64,000 bases of DNA from Pokkaliibacter plantistimulans. Lineage in GTDB: Bacteria > Pseudomonadota > Gammaproteobacteria > Pseudomonadales > Balneatricaceae. Position 1 is the stretch's first letter, and each line of letters starts with the position of its first letter. The stretch covers positions 248,001-312,000 of the forward strand of contig NZ_CP177354.1 of assembly GCF_046844695.1 (NCBI RefSeq), read 5' to 3'. Positions 51,216 through 59,508 of the stretch are shown here, piece by piece. Both the position numbers and the translations under genes were made by a program. Under the pieces are notes generated by a model, which had not been told where the DNA came from, ran no database searches, and was given only the letters and a program-made list of their open reading frames with translations.

Positions 51216-52304
51216 GTGAAACGTCGCGAGTTAATTAAAGCCCTTGGCGTGGGCGCAGCTGCTGGTGTTGTTGCCAGTGGTGCCAAAGCTGACGATAAGA
51301 AAGTCTACAAATGGAAAATGGTGACCACCTGGCCGAAGAACTTCCCGGGCCTGGGTACTGGCGCGAACTATCTGGCCGAACTGATTGGCAAGATGACCAA
51401 CGGCCAGGTACAGGTAAAAGTGTATGGCGCCAACGAACTGGTCGGCGCACTGGAAATCTTCGATGCGGTCTCTCGCGGCACAGCCGAGATGGGTCACGGA
51501 GCCTCTTACTACTGGAAAGGCAAATCTCCTGCTGCCCAGTTCTTCGCTGCCGTTCCCTTCGGTCTGAACGCACAGGAAATGAACTCCTGGCTGTACCACG
51601 GTGGTGGTATGGATCTGTGGAAAGAAGTCTATGCCCCCTTCGGGCTGGTTCCCACCGCCGCAGGTAACACTGGCGTGCAGATGGGCGGCTGGTTCAACAA
51701 GGAAATCAACAGCGTTGAAGACCTGAAAGGTCTGAAAATGCGTATCCCTGGCCTGGGTGGCGAAGTCATCAAGCGTGCAGGCGGGACTCCGGTTCTGCTG
51801 CCCGGCGGTGAAATCTTCCCCTCACTGCAGTCTGGAGCTATCGATGCCACCGAATGGGTTGGCCCCTACAACGATATGGCTTTCGGCCTGCATAAAGCAG
51901 CCAAGTTCTACTACTATCCCGGCTGGCATGAGCCAGGTACCACACTGGAGTGCTTCATTAACCAGAAAGCACTGGAAGAGTTGCCCAAAGAGCTGCAGGA
52001 ACTGGTACTGAATGCCTCGCGCATCGCCAACCAGGACATGCTGGCGGAACTGACGGCAAAAAATAATGCTGCACTGCAGGAACTGGTAGAGAAGAACAAC
52101 GTTCAGCTGCGTCGCTTCCCCAAAGACGTTATGGCCGAGCTCAAGCGGCTGTCTGACGAAGTGGTCGCCGATGAGGCGAAACTTGATCCCGTTACGAAGA
52201 AAGTCTACGACTCTTTCGTTGCTTTCCGTGAGCAAGCCATCAAGTGGCACGCCGTGTCAGAACAGGCCTATCTGAACGCCCGTTCACCTGACACCATCGG
52301 TTAA
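51216..52304 (+). CDS. TRAP transporter solute-binding protein (DctP/TakP-like) with Tat-type signal
   Basis: Periplasmic substrate-binding subunit of a TRAP transporter. From GTG 51216 (AGGGAGA upstream) it has 362 residues and starts KRRELIKALGVGAAAGVVASGAKA in two parts: a twin-arginine RRELIK followed by a weak hydrophobic stretch. The mature part (YKWKMVTTWPKNFPGLGTGAN, then MGHGASYYWKGKSPAAQFFAAVPFG, MRIPGLGGEV and SGAIDATEWVGPYND) is the TakP-like group known for 2-oxo acid or related carboxylate ligands. No dctQ or dctM membrane subunits are next to it. It is divergent from hexR, which might regulate it. Confidence 0.9.
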   Translation: MKRRELIKALGVGAAAGVVASGAKADDKKVYKWKMVTTWPKNFPGLGTGANYLAELIGKMTNGQVQVKVYGANELVGALEIFDAVSRGTAEMGHGASYYWKGKSPAAQFFAAVPFGLNAQEMNSWLYHGGGMDLWKEVYAPFGLVPTAAGNTGVQMGGWFNKEINSVEDLKGLKMRIPGLGGEVIKRAGGTPVLLPGGEIFPSLQSGAIDATEWVGPYNDMAFGLHKAAKFYYYPGWHEPGTTLECFINQKALEELPKELQELVLNASRIANQDMLAELTAKNNAALQELVEKNNVQLRRFPKDVMAELKRLSDEVVADEAKLDPVTKKVYDSFVAFREQAIKWHAVSEQAYLNARSPDTIG

Positions 52305-52312
52305 TTGAAAAC

Positions 52313-52340
52313 CGGTGCCAGTACGCAAGCGCTGGCACCG
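52313..52340 (+). terminator. Hairpin after the TRAP binding-protein gene
   Basis: CGGTGCCAG (52313-52321) and CTGGCACCG (52332-52340) form a perfect 9-bp stem eight bases after the stop. No U tract follows, so it may only stabilise the mRNA end. Confidence 0.5.
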
Positions 52341-52684
52341 CCGCCCTCCGCAACATTCCCCAGCCTCCACGATGACCGGATAAGAATGCGCCTTCTTGTC
52401 GGTATTGTTCCCCGCTGCACTGCATCTTGCCTTTACGGTCGTTTAGATACGGTCTATATCCTTTCTAGGGGTGTGAACGGTAGTCAGGCTTGGACCATCC
52501 GCCATCATTACGACACTTCGATAATGAGCTCACCGGGTTAGTCATACTGTGGTGCGCGAATTGCTTGTGTGTTGAACGTGCCCAGAGACAGGATCGCAGC
52601 TTGATGTGCTAAAAAATCTGATCACATAAAAATCAGACCGGGGCCATCTGACCAGCGTCAGTAGAAGGATGTTTTTGCAAAGCA

Positions 52685-52962
52685 AAACTTACATTAAAAA
52701 ACATAAAAACACATACAAACTTATTTATTAGCACTTAAGCATTCAAAGCTGGACATCCATCTAATCGATTTGAATAATAGCCAGCGCTTAGTATTGCCCT
52801 TAATTCATGACTCTTGTTCACATCGTATTCGCTGACGCCCTATTAGTTACCCATTTTGGTACTGCTTAAACCGGACATCTATAAGCAAGCATTAAGCACA
52901 TAAACAATTTTTAATTACTTAAACTTACACAAAAACACATTGAACGCATGCTCAAATGCTTA
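52685..52962. repeat. TTAAGCA motif cluster and AAACTTACA...AAAAACACAT repeats
   Basis: TTAAGCA at 52735-52741 and 52892-52898, its complement at 52863-52869, TAAGCA at 52882-52887 and TGCTTA at 52957-52962. AAACTTACA is at 52685-52693 and 52921-52929; AAAAACACAT at 52705-52714 and 52931-52940. Confidence 0.6.
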
Positions 52963-53074
52963 TCGCGTTAATGAAGATATGCAACATGCAGGTGAACAAT
53001 GTAGTCACTGCCAAGGTGGCACGTGCAGCTGATTGACACGGCACGGCATACCACAACCAGAGAGACGTTCGCTC

Positions 53075-53812
53075 ATGGAAAGACTTGCGAAAGATGCTGA
53101 TGTTGAGGCTCTGGCCCTGCACAACAAGCGTCGGAACCAAGCACTACGTGAAAAGATTGATAAGGCCATTGAGGATCTGCCGCGAGAACGGCCAGGGTAT
53201 TGCCCCTGGATACTGTCACGCCGCAAGCGCTATATTGATGCCTCCCTCGCTGCATTGGGCTTGCTGATCCTGTCGCCCGCCCTGCTGGCGATTGCCTTAC
53301 TGATCAAGCTGACAAGCAAAGGCCCCGTGCTGTTCGTGCAGCAACGTACCGGCTTTCGCGGACGCCGCTTTGGTATGTACAAATTCCGCACCATGGTGGT
53401 CAATGCCGAAGAACTGAAGGAATCACTGCGCCATCTGAACAAGCACGGCCCCCATTCAGTGGACTTCAAAGTCGATAAGGATCCACGCATTACCTCCATC
53501 GGCCGTTGGTTGCGCTGCACCAGCCTTGATGAGCTACCCAATCTGATCAATGTTGTGAAGGGGCAGATGCGTCTGGTCGGCCCCCGCCCAACTTCCTTTG
53601 ATGCCCTGCGTTATCAGGATCATCATCTGGTAAGACTCAACGCCTATCCTGGTATCACCGGCTTGTGGCAAATTTCTGGCAGAAGCAATGTCGACTTTGA
53701 CGAGCGCGTGCTGCTGGATCTGGCCTATATCAGCAAACAGAGCCCTTGGCTGGATTTTAAGATCCTTCTAAAGACCCCGATTAAAGTCATCAGTGGACAC
53801 GGAGCAGGCTGA
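53075..53812 (+). CDS. Undecaprenyl-phosphate sugar-1-phosphate transferase (initiating enzyme)
   Basis: Transfers the first sugar phosphate to the lipid carrier and so starts the repeat unit. The 246-residue protein has one N-terminal membrane helix (ASLAALGLLILSPALLAIALL, about residues 50-70) and the catalytic domain of the WbaP/WcaJ/PglC superfamily: GPVLFVQQRTGFRGRRFGMYKFRTM in two parts, TSLDELPNLINVVKGQMRLVGPRP in two parts, and YPGITGLWQISGRS. It lacks the four-helix N-terminal region of long WbaP proteins. The start at ATG 53075 is chosen because a TTG 42 bases upstream has no ribosome site; neither is strong. First gene of the polysaccharide operon. Confidence 0.92.
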   Translation: MERLAKDADVEALALHNKRRNQALREKIDKAIEDLPRERPGYCPWILSRRKRYIDASLAALGLLILSPALLAIALLIKLTSKGPVLFVQQRTGFRGRRFGMYKFRTMVVNAEELKESLRHLNKHGPHSVDFKVDKDPRITSIGRWLRCTSLDELPNLINVVKGQMRLVGPRPTSFDALRYQDHHLVRLNAYPGITGLWQISGRSNVDFDERVLLDLAYISKQSPWLDFKILLKTPIKVISGHGAG

Positions 53813-53813
53813 T

Positions 53814-54461
53814 ATGAATGGCAACAGCCGTATGTTGCAACACCTCGCCAAGGCCCCCAGTGAGATCAACCTGGTCTCGACCATGCTGGACCCGGCACAA
53901 CAGGTATTTCTGCTCACCTCTGCTGGCAGTCAAAGCGGCACCACCACCAGCGCCGTCACCTTGGCCAATCAGCTGGCCAAGGCATCTATGGGCCAGGTAC
54001 TACTGATTGATGCCAGCCTTTCTGCTACCAGTCTTACCCAGCAGTCAGACCTGCGCCGCGCGCCTGGTCTGCTGGAACTGCTGGAGAACCAGACCAGTGA
54101 GCAGCTGGCCGCCTCGGTTCTGTCATTTCCCGAGCTGCCCTTTCATCTGCTGCCGTTAGGGCAGCGCACCGCTCAGTCCGAACAGCTGATGCAGGAGAAG
54201 ACCAGTCAGCTACTGAGCCTGCTCAAACGCCACTTCCGTTTTATCGTCATTGATGCAGATGCGGTCTACGCCTCAGCCGATACACTGATATTCAGCTCAC
54301 TGGTTGATGGCGTGATTCTGGTCATAGGCGCTGAGGAAACCCGCTGGGAAGTAGCGCAGGCAGCCACCCATCGCCTGACTCAGAACGGCGCCCATATCCT
54401 GGGTACGGTATTTAACCGACGCAAATATTACATGCCGAAATGGCTGTACGATCAGCTGTAA
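53814..54461 (+). CDS. Tyrosine-kinase-like ATPase of the polysaccharide operon, degenerate Walker A
   Basis: A 215-residue cytoplasmic protein of the CpsD/Wzc-kinase/ParA-like fold. The expected P-loop reads TSAGSQSGTTTSAVTLA, where the Lys of GKT/S is replaced by Thr. Walker A' survives as QVLLIDASLSATSL and Walker B as FRFIVIDADAV. There is no C-terminal tyrosine cluster (the end is RRKYYMPKWLYDQL, with three tyrosines only). It is thus probably a non-kinase regulator working with the chain-length protein two genes downstream. Start ATG 53814, one base after the previous stop, GGAG 9 bases upstream. Confidence 0.82.
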   Translation: MNGNSRMLQHLAKAPSEINLVSTMLDPAQQVFLLTSAGSQSGTTTSAVTLANQLAKASMGQVLLIDASLSATSLTQQSDLRRAPGLLELLENQTSEQLAASVLSFPELPFHLLPLGQRTAQSEQLMQEKTSQLLSLLKRHFRFIVIDADAVYASADTLIFSSLVDGVILVIGAEETRWEVAQAATHRLTQNGAHILGTVFNRRKYYMPKWLYDQL

Positions 54462-54476
54462 CTACGGAGCTCGACA

Positions 54477-55478
54477 ATGCGTTTTACCTTGGCAGTACTA
54501 CTGTTGTCCGCAGCCATGGCGGGCTGTTCAAGTCGGCCGGAGCTTATCTCCATGCCGGTATCTACTCCTACAGCGGATACCACGCTATCTGAGACATTGC
54601 CAGTCGAGCAGATACTGCGACCACAGGATGTTTTTGACGTTATTTATCACTTCAGCAATGAGTCAGCACAGGCTTACCGTATTGAAGCCGGTGATCAGGT
54701 CGAGCTGAGCTTCCTGACCGCCCCCAACCTGAGTGGCTCGCGGCTGGTGATGCCGGATGGCACCATTCCCCTCCCCTACGTGGGCTCGCTGCTGGTTGCA
54801 GGCTTAACCGTAGAAAAAGCCAAGGATGCCGTACAGCTGGCCTATTCACGGGTACTGCAGCGGCCTGATGTATCTCTGGCCGTATCTCGCCCTCAAACCG
54901 AGCTGGAAAATTTGCGTCAGACCCTGACCACACCCGGACAAGGTATGACCCGTAGCGTCACCGTCAGCAATGACGGCTATGCCAGCTTCCCACTAATCGG
55001 CAACATTCCTGTACGGGGGCTGACCCTGTCCAAACTACATAGCCGGGTTAATGATCTCTATCACCAGCGCAACAGCCAAATCAGTGTAGATGTCGTGCTA
55101 CGCTCCACTGTAGCCAATGAGGTTTTCGTCATGGGCGAAGTACAGCAGCCTGGCGCCTACCCGATCCAACGACCGGTCTCTGTGCTAGAAGCGCTGTCGC
55201 TGGCCAGAGGCGCTACGATAGGAGCTCAGCTGGACTCGGTAGTAATCATGCGCCGAACTGGCGATAAGGTAGAGGCCCGGGTCTACAACGCCAAGGATGT
55301 CATGGCGGGGAAGGCTGCACAGTTTGCCTACCTGCAGCCTGATGACCTGCTCTATGTACCCAAGACCAAGCTGGTGGCTGCCGCACAGCTGACCCGCCAA
55401 CTGGCGGATGTCATCCTGTTCTCCGGGCTGAACTTCGGCTTGTCCTACAGTCTGTCTGATGACAACAGCAATAACTAA
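54477..55478 (+). CDS. Polysaccharide export outer-membrane lipoprotein (Wza/OPX family)
   Basis: Forms the outer-membrane export channel. Signal peptide with lipobox MAGC at residues 14-17. The Poly_export domain starts YRIEAGDQVELSFLTAPNLSG and continues with VMPDGTIPLPYVGSLLVAGLTVEKA in two parts; a second copy-like stretch has SNDGYASFPLIGNIPVRGLTLSK, and an SLBB domain follows (NEVFVMGEVQQPGAYPI, VSVLEALSLARGAT). The C-terminal end is amphipathic (LADVILFSGLNFGLSYSLS), as expected for the outer-membrane helix or barrel part. 333 residues. Confidence 0.93.
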   Translation: MRFTLAVLLLSAAMAGCSSRPELISMPVSTPTADTTLSETLPVEQILRPQDVFDVIYHFSNESAQAYRIEAGDQVELSFLTAPNLSGSRLVMPDGTIPLPYVGSLLVAGLTVEKAKDAVQLAYSRVLQRPDVSLAVSRPQTELENLRQTLTTPGQGMTRSVTVSNDGYASFPLIGNIPVRGLTLSKLHSRVNDLYHQRNSQISVDVVLRSTVANEVFVMGEVQQPGAYPIQRPVSVLEALSLARGATIGAQLDSVVIMRRTGDKVEARVYNAKDVMAGKAAQFAYLQPDDLLYVPKTKLVAAAQLTRQLADVILFSGLNFGLSYSLSDDNSNN

Positions 55479-55487
55479 GGTGCTCTC

Positions 55488-57056
55488 GTGAATACGTCAG
55501 AAAACCATTTGCACGAGTTTCTGCGGATCTTTTTCGCCAACAAGCGACTGATCAAGCGCACCTTTATCTACATGGCAGTTCTGGTACTGATCCTGCCTGC
55601 CTTCATCAAGGAGTCGTACGACATCTCTGCACAGGTTGTGGTGCAGTCGAAAAAACTTTCCCAGGCTGATGCCAGCACTTCCTTGAATGCCGATACCGAT
55701 AAGTTCGTGCCACCGACACTGGCCGACATGGAAACGGAAAGCACCATGCTGCGCTCACCAGGGCTGATGCGTAAAACCATTGAGCAGATGTTGCAGGAAG
55801 GCTATTTCGCTCCCGAAGACAGCCTGCTCAATACCTGGGTCAAGCAGCCACTGAAAAACTATGTCATTACCCCCCTGAAAACGTTGATCGGAAGTAATGC
55901 GGAAAAGCGTGATACCCGGGTAGAAAACCTGACCGAGATGATGCTGAACTCGCTCAATGTAGTCACTCTGCCGGGCTCCAACGTGGTGTCTGTTACCTAC
56001 TCGTCATCGGATCCGACGTTAGCCGTCGATCTGGTCAATCGCCTGCTCGACAACTACATGAGCATCCGTCAGGAAATGCAGTCCGCCGAAATGCCTTCGG
56101 CCTTCTATGAACAGAAGCGCAGCCAGTACCAGAAGCAGTTGCAACACCTGCAGCAACAGCGGCTGGATCTACTGCGGGACTACAATGTATCAGACCCGGC
56201 AGTCGAAATTTCTTTCAATCTGCAGGCCATTAACAGCGAAGAACAGGCGCTTAGCGGCCTGAACGACCGCCTGCTGGAAAGCCAGCACTGGCTGAGTTAC
56301 CTGCAAAAAAATCTGGACGCCATGAAGAAGGCCGACCTCACCCAGGCCGCCTTTCCCTATACCTTCAGTAGTACACAAAACGGCCTGACCTACGATGATG
56401 CCGAGATTCGCCAGCTGACCACCCTGCTTACCACCCAGATCAACGAGTATGGCGACACCACTGCCACCTTTAAATCCGGTAGCTTGCCCGTCAAGCAGCA
56501 GAGTGACCAAATACAGCGCACCCGCAATCAGTTGCTGAAAGTTATCGCCAACCGTATTGATGAGCGGCAAAACGATATAAGAGTGATGCAGGATGTGGTG
56601 ACGCAGAAAACCTCACGTGTTGCGTCCTATAAAGAGCGCATTCACAAACTGCAGGATGTACAGACGCAACTGGATCGGCTGACCACCGACCTCAACGCCC
56701 TGCAGACAGTGTATGCCGCCTATACCCAACGTTTCGAGGAAAGCCGCACGCAGCAGGTGCTGGATGATCAGAATGCATCCAATGCCAAGATTCTTAGTCG
56801 ACCCTTTATTCCTACCCAGCCGTCTACACCGGGAGCTCTCAAGGTCATCATCTCTGGTCTGATCGCGGCCGCCTTCCTGTCCCTGGCGCTGGGTTATATT
56901 CGCGAATTCTTCGATCATCGCTTCAAGCATCCGGCGCAAGTGCAAGGTAAGCTGCAGTTGCCCGTTCTACTAGTCATCAATGATCAGACACCGGCGGAAG
57001 TCAACCCGCACAAACGTGGCAGCATCAAATGGCTCAGGTACTGGACGAGCCACTGA
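55488..57056 (+). CDS. Polysaccharide chain-length/co-polymerase protein (Wzz/GNVR type)
   Basis: Inner-membrane protein that controls chain length. A GTG start at 55488 follows the OPX gene by nine bases. The 522-residue protein has membrane helices at about 26-42 (FIYMAVLVLILPAFI) and 455-478 (VIISGLIAAAFLSLALGY), with a long periplasmic coiled-coil region between them (KQLQHLQQQRLDLLRDYNV, LDRLTTDLNALQTVYAAY) and a Pro-rich segment (IPTQPSTPGAL) just before helix 2. There is no cytoplasmic kinase domain; that role would fall to the separate ATPase-like gene. Confidence 0.92.
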   Translation: MNTSENHLHEFLRIFFANKRLIKRTFIYMAVLVLILPAFIKESYDISAQVVVQSKKLSQADASTSLNADTDKFVPPTLADMETESTMLRSPGLMRKTIEQMLQEGYFAPEDSLLNTWVKQPLKNYVITPLKTLIGSNAEKRDTRVENLTEMMLNSLNVVTLPGSNVVSVTYSSSDPTLAVDLVNRLLDNYMSIRQEMQSAEMPSAFYEQKRSQYQKQLQHLQQQRLDLLRDYNVSDPAVEISFNLQAINSEEQALSGLNDRLLESQHWLSYLQKNLDAMKKADLTQAAFPYTFSSTQNGLTYDDAEIRQLTTLLTTQINEYGDTTATFKSGSLPVKQQSDQIQRTRNQLLKVIANRIDERQNDIRVMQDVVTQKTSRVASYKERIHKLQDVQTQLDRLTTDLNALQTVYAAYTQRFEESRTQQVLDDQNASNAKILSRPFIPTQPSTPGALKVIISGLIAAAFLSLALGYIREFFDHRFKHPAQVQGKLQLPVLLVINDQTPAEVNPHKRGSIKWLRYWTSH

Positions 57057-58132
57057 TGAACCTGCCCACTGTCATGCATCTGATAAGCAGCCGCGAATTC
57101 TACGGCGCCGAACGGATGTTACTGGACCACTGCCTGACCACCCCAGGCCACCACCGGGTGGTGTTGATTCAGGGGCCTGACGCCCTGCGCCAGCGCTTTA
57201 CTGCTGCAGGCGTAGACTGTAGCAGTTGCGCAAACTTTGCCAGCTGGCGTCAGCTGTTGCAGCAGATGCCCGATGCCCCCTGCATCATCAATGCCCATAA
57301 CTTCAAAGCCCAGGTGTGGGCCTGGCTATCGGGCGTGCTCGACCGCCAGCCGGTGATATTTACTCAGCATGGTTTCACCCCCCGTAGCCGCAAACAGCGG
57401 CTGTATACCTGGGCCAGCCTGCAGATGTGCAAGTTCCCCTGGATAAAACGGGCAGTATGTGTCGCGGACAGCGTGGCACGCATCCATACTGCCCATCGGG
57501 TCCAGTCACAGAAGCTGACAGTCATCCCCAATGGCATGCATGCTCCTGATCAGCCGCCAGCAACGCGCCGCCGCCTCGGCCCAACCAGCCTGATTGGTTT
57601 TGTCGGACGCCTGAGTGGCGAGAAAGGCCCCGACCTGTTTCTGGATGCCCTGATCCCGTTGTGCCAGACATACCCTCAGCTACGCGCCGTCATGCTCGGC
57701 GAGGGCCCAGAGCAGAGCCGCCTGGAGGAGCGTATCAAGGCGCAACAACTACAGGCACAGATCACCCTGCCCGGTTACCAGCAGGATATGGTCTCATGGT
57801 TGCAACGACTGGATATTCTGGTGATCAGTTCACGCACCGAAGGTACACCCATGATATTGCTGGAGGCGATGGCCGCCGGTCTGCCAGTCGTCTCTTTTGC
57901 CGTAGGAGGGATTCCCGATGTGCTTGACGATGGCCACAGTGGCCTGCTGGCACCGGCGCTGGATACGCAGACTCTGCAACAGCACCTGACCACCCTACTG
58001 GAGCGGCCAGAACTAGGACCACACTTAGCCCAGTCAGCCTTTACCGTATTAAAACAGCGCTATGACCTGCCTGAGCTGGTCAAACAATGGAGTGCGGTCT
58101 ATCAGTCTCTCTGCGGGAGCCAGGCCAAGTGA
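57056..58132 (+). CDS. Glycosyltransferase family 4 (GT-B)
   Basis: Cytoplasmic glycosyltransferase of 358 residues. The C-terminal half has the GT4 signature: IGFVGRLSGEKGPDLFLDAL, VMLGEGPEQSRLEERI, then SSRTEGTPMILLEAMAAGLPVVSFAVGGIPDVL in two parts, with the catalytic EX7E Glu pair. The N-terminal half has HLISSREFYGAERMLLDHCL. The ATG at 57056 overlaps the previous stop as TGATG; an in-frame ATG nine codons upstream, inside the chain-length gene, is possible. Donor and acceptor cannot be told from sequence. Confidence 0.92.
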   Translation: MNLPTVMHLISSREFYGAERMLLDHCLTTPGHHRVVLIQGPDALRQRFTAAGVDCSSCANFASWRQLLQQMPDAPCIINAHNFKAQVWAWLSGVLDRQPVIFTQHGFTPRSRKQRLYTWASLQMCKFPWIKRAVCVADSVARIHTAHRVQSQKLTVIPNGMHAPDQPPATRRRLGPTSLIGFVGRLSGEKGPDLFLDALIPLCQTYPQLRAVMLGEGPEQSRLEERIKAQQLQAQITLPGYQQDMVSWLQRLDILVISSRTEGTPMILLEAMAAGLPVVSFAVGGIPDVLDDGHSGLLAPALDTQTLQQHLTTLLERPELGPHLAQSAFTVLKQRYDLPELVKQWSAVYQSLCGSQAK

Positions 58133-59508
58133 TCGCTACCGTCGCGCTGTTCGCCCTGCTGGTGGTGAGTTGCATAGGTATATTGCTCAGCCCTTCACCA
58201 GAGCTGGCTCCCATGATTGTCCCCTTACTGGTGGTCATGATAGTCGCTTACAAAAAGCCAGAATGGGTGCTCACCGCTGCATGGCTGAGCCTGCCATTTG
58301 AGGGTGCATTTGGTATAGACATCAGTGCCAATAAGTTTCTTGCCCCCCTCTTCGTGATTCTGGTCATGCAATTGGCACTGAAGCAGATATCCTTCAACCA
58401 ACTGCGCAGTAACCTATGGCTAAGCTTAGGCACGTTTATGCTGTTCTACCTGGTCAGCGTCTGGTACTCGCAGGACAAACCCTTGTCTACCTTTACTACA
58501 CGAGAGCTGATGCTGAGTCAGATATGCTTTGCCGCTACCATCCTGCTCGCTCCCAGACTGAATCTGACACTTATAGCCAAAGGCTGTGCGCTCGGTGTGG
58601 CAGTTACCTACCTGATTGCCGATCCAAGCACCATGATCAACAACCGCGAAGCAGGCTTCACTGGGGATCCGAACTACTATGCCCTGCAGTTGGATGTTGG
58701 CATTGTATTTTCTTTGCTGCTTATTGCTTCCAAAACACATTGGTTGGAGCGCCTTTTCTGGCTTGGTGTTGCATGCGTGCTGACAAAGGCACTGATCAGT
58801 ACCGACTCACGCTCAGGACTGGTAGTTCTGGCTGTTGTGCTACTGGCTTGCCTCTGGCACTACCGCTATGCACTTCATCACTTGCACCCACGTCACTTCG
58901 GTTTTGCCTTGCTAGGCCTGGTGATACTGGTGAGTACCATGATCGTTATGGTGCCCGAAAGCTACATCCAACGTATTGAGTCTTTGACCTCATTGGTGTC
59001 TGGCCCCAGTGTGGCTCAGGATCCCTCTCTTGGTCGCCGCACCTCATATCTGATCGTAGGCCTGCAGGTCGTCGAGAACCATCCTTTATTCGGCACCGGA
59101 CCAGGTACCTTTCCGTTGAATTTTGCACGTTCCAGCTACGCCGTAGCTTTTTCTTTTATGCCTGATCGCACCGACCTGTATAGGGCAGCTCACAATACCT
59201 ATATGCAGATGGCCGCAGAAGCGGGCCTGCCTGCAGTGATCGCTTTTGTGGGTCTGTTTATCCTCGCATTTCGCAACTACTACCTTGCCCGGCGATATTT
59301 TTTGCAGCTTGGACAGCAGCATCAAGCTAACCTGATGACCCACTTCGGTCTCGCCCTGATGGTGACCATGTTTTTCCTCATGTTTTTAAGTATTCAAGAC
59401 CATAAATACATCTGGTTTTTGCTGGCACTTTCCAGCTTTGGCCTCCGCTGCAGCCAAGGTCATGTTGTTCCCCCCTATATATCTTCCCCACCGACAAATC
59501 AGCCATGA
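58129..59508 (+). CDS. O-antigen ligase/polymerase-like membrane protein (Wzy/WaaL family)
   Basis: A 459-residue multi-pass protein with about 11-12 hydrophobic segments. The Wzy_C region is clear: STDSRSGLVVLAVVL, then a periplasmic loop with RRTSYLIVGLQVVENHPLFGTGPGTF in two parts and AHNTYMQMAAEAGLPA, which holds the conserved Arg, Gly-rich turn and His. In an operon with a chain-length protein and OPX channel, polymerase is more likely than ligase. The GTG at 58129 overlaps the previous stop as GTGA; starting at an ATG further upstream would add 14 polar residues before the first helix. Confidence 0.9.
   Translation: MIATVALFALLVVSCIGILLSPSPELAPMIVPLLVVMIVAYKKPEWVLTAAWLSLPFEGAFGIDISANKFLAPLFVILVMQLALKQISFNQLRSNLWLSLGTFMLFYLVSVWYSQDKPLSTFTTRELMLSQICFAATILLAPRLNLTLIAKGCALGVAVTYLIADPSTMINNREAGFTGDPNYYALQLDVGIVFSLLLIASKTHWLERLFWLGVACVLTKALISTDSRSGLVVLAVVLLACLWHYRYALHHLHPRHFGFALLGLVILVSTMIVMVPESYIQRIESLTSLVSGPSVAQDPSLGRRTSYLIVGLQVVENHPLFGTGPGTFPLNFARSSYAVAFSFMPDRTDLYRAAHNTYMQMAAEAGLPAVIAFVGLFILAFRNYYLARRYFLQLGQQHQANLMTHFGLALMVTMFFLMFLSIQDHKYIWFLLALSSFGLRCSQGHVVPPYISSPPTNQP

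Larger units (their letters stand above)
52305..53074. promoter_or_regulatory. AT-rich gene-free leader of the exopolysaccharide operon
   Basis: These 770 bases hold no credible gene. From about 52600 the sequence becomes strongly AT-rich. TAAGCA/TGCTTA occurs five times between 52735 and 52962, on both strands, three times as the longer TTAAGCA. An imperfect direct repeat joins AAACTTACA and AAAAACACAT (52685-52714 and 52921-52940). The layout suggests a regulated promoter with several binding sites, possibly silenced by a nucleoid protein. Confidence 0.55.

Noticed and set aside
52483..52493. Possible ops (RfaH) element GAACGGTAGTC
   Set aside because: Only a partial match to GGCGGTAGNNT and almost 600 bases from the first polysaccharide gene.
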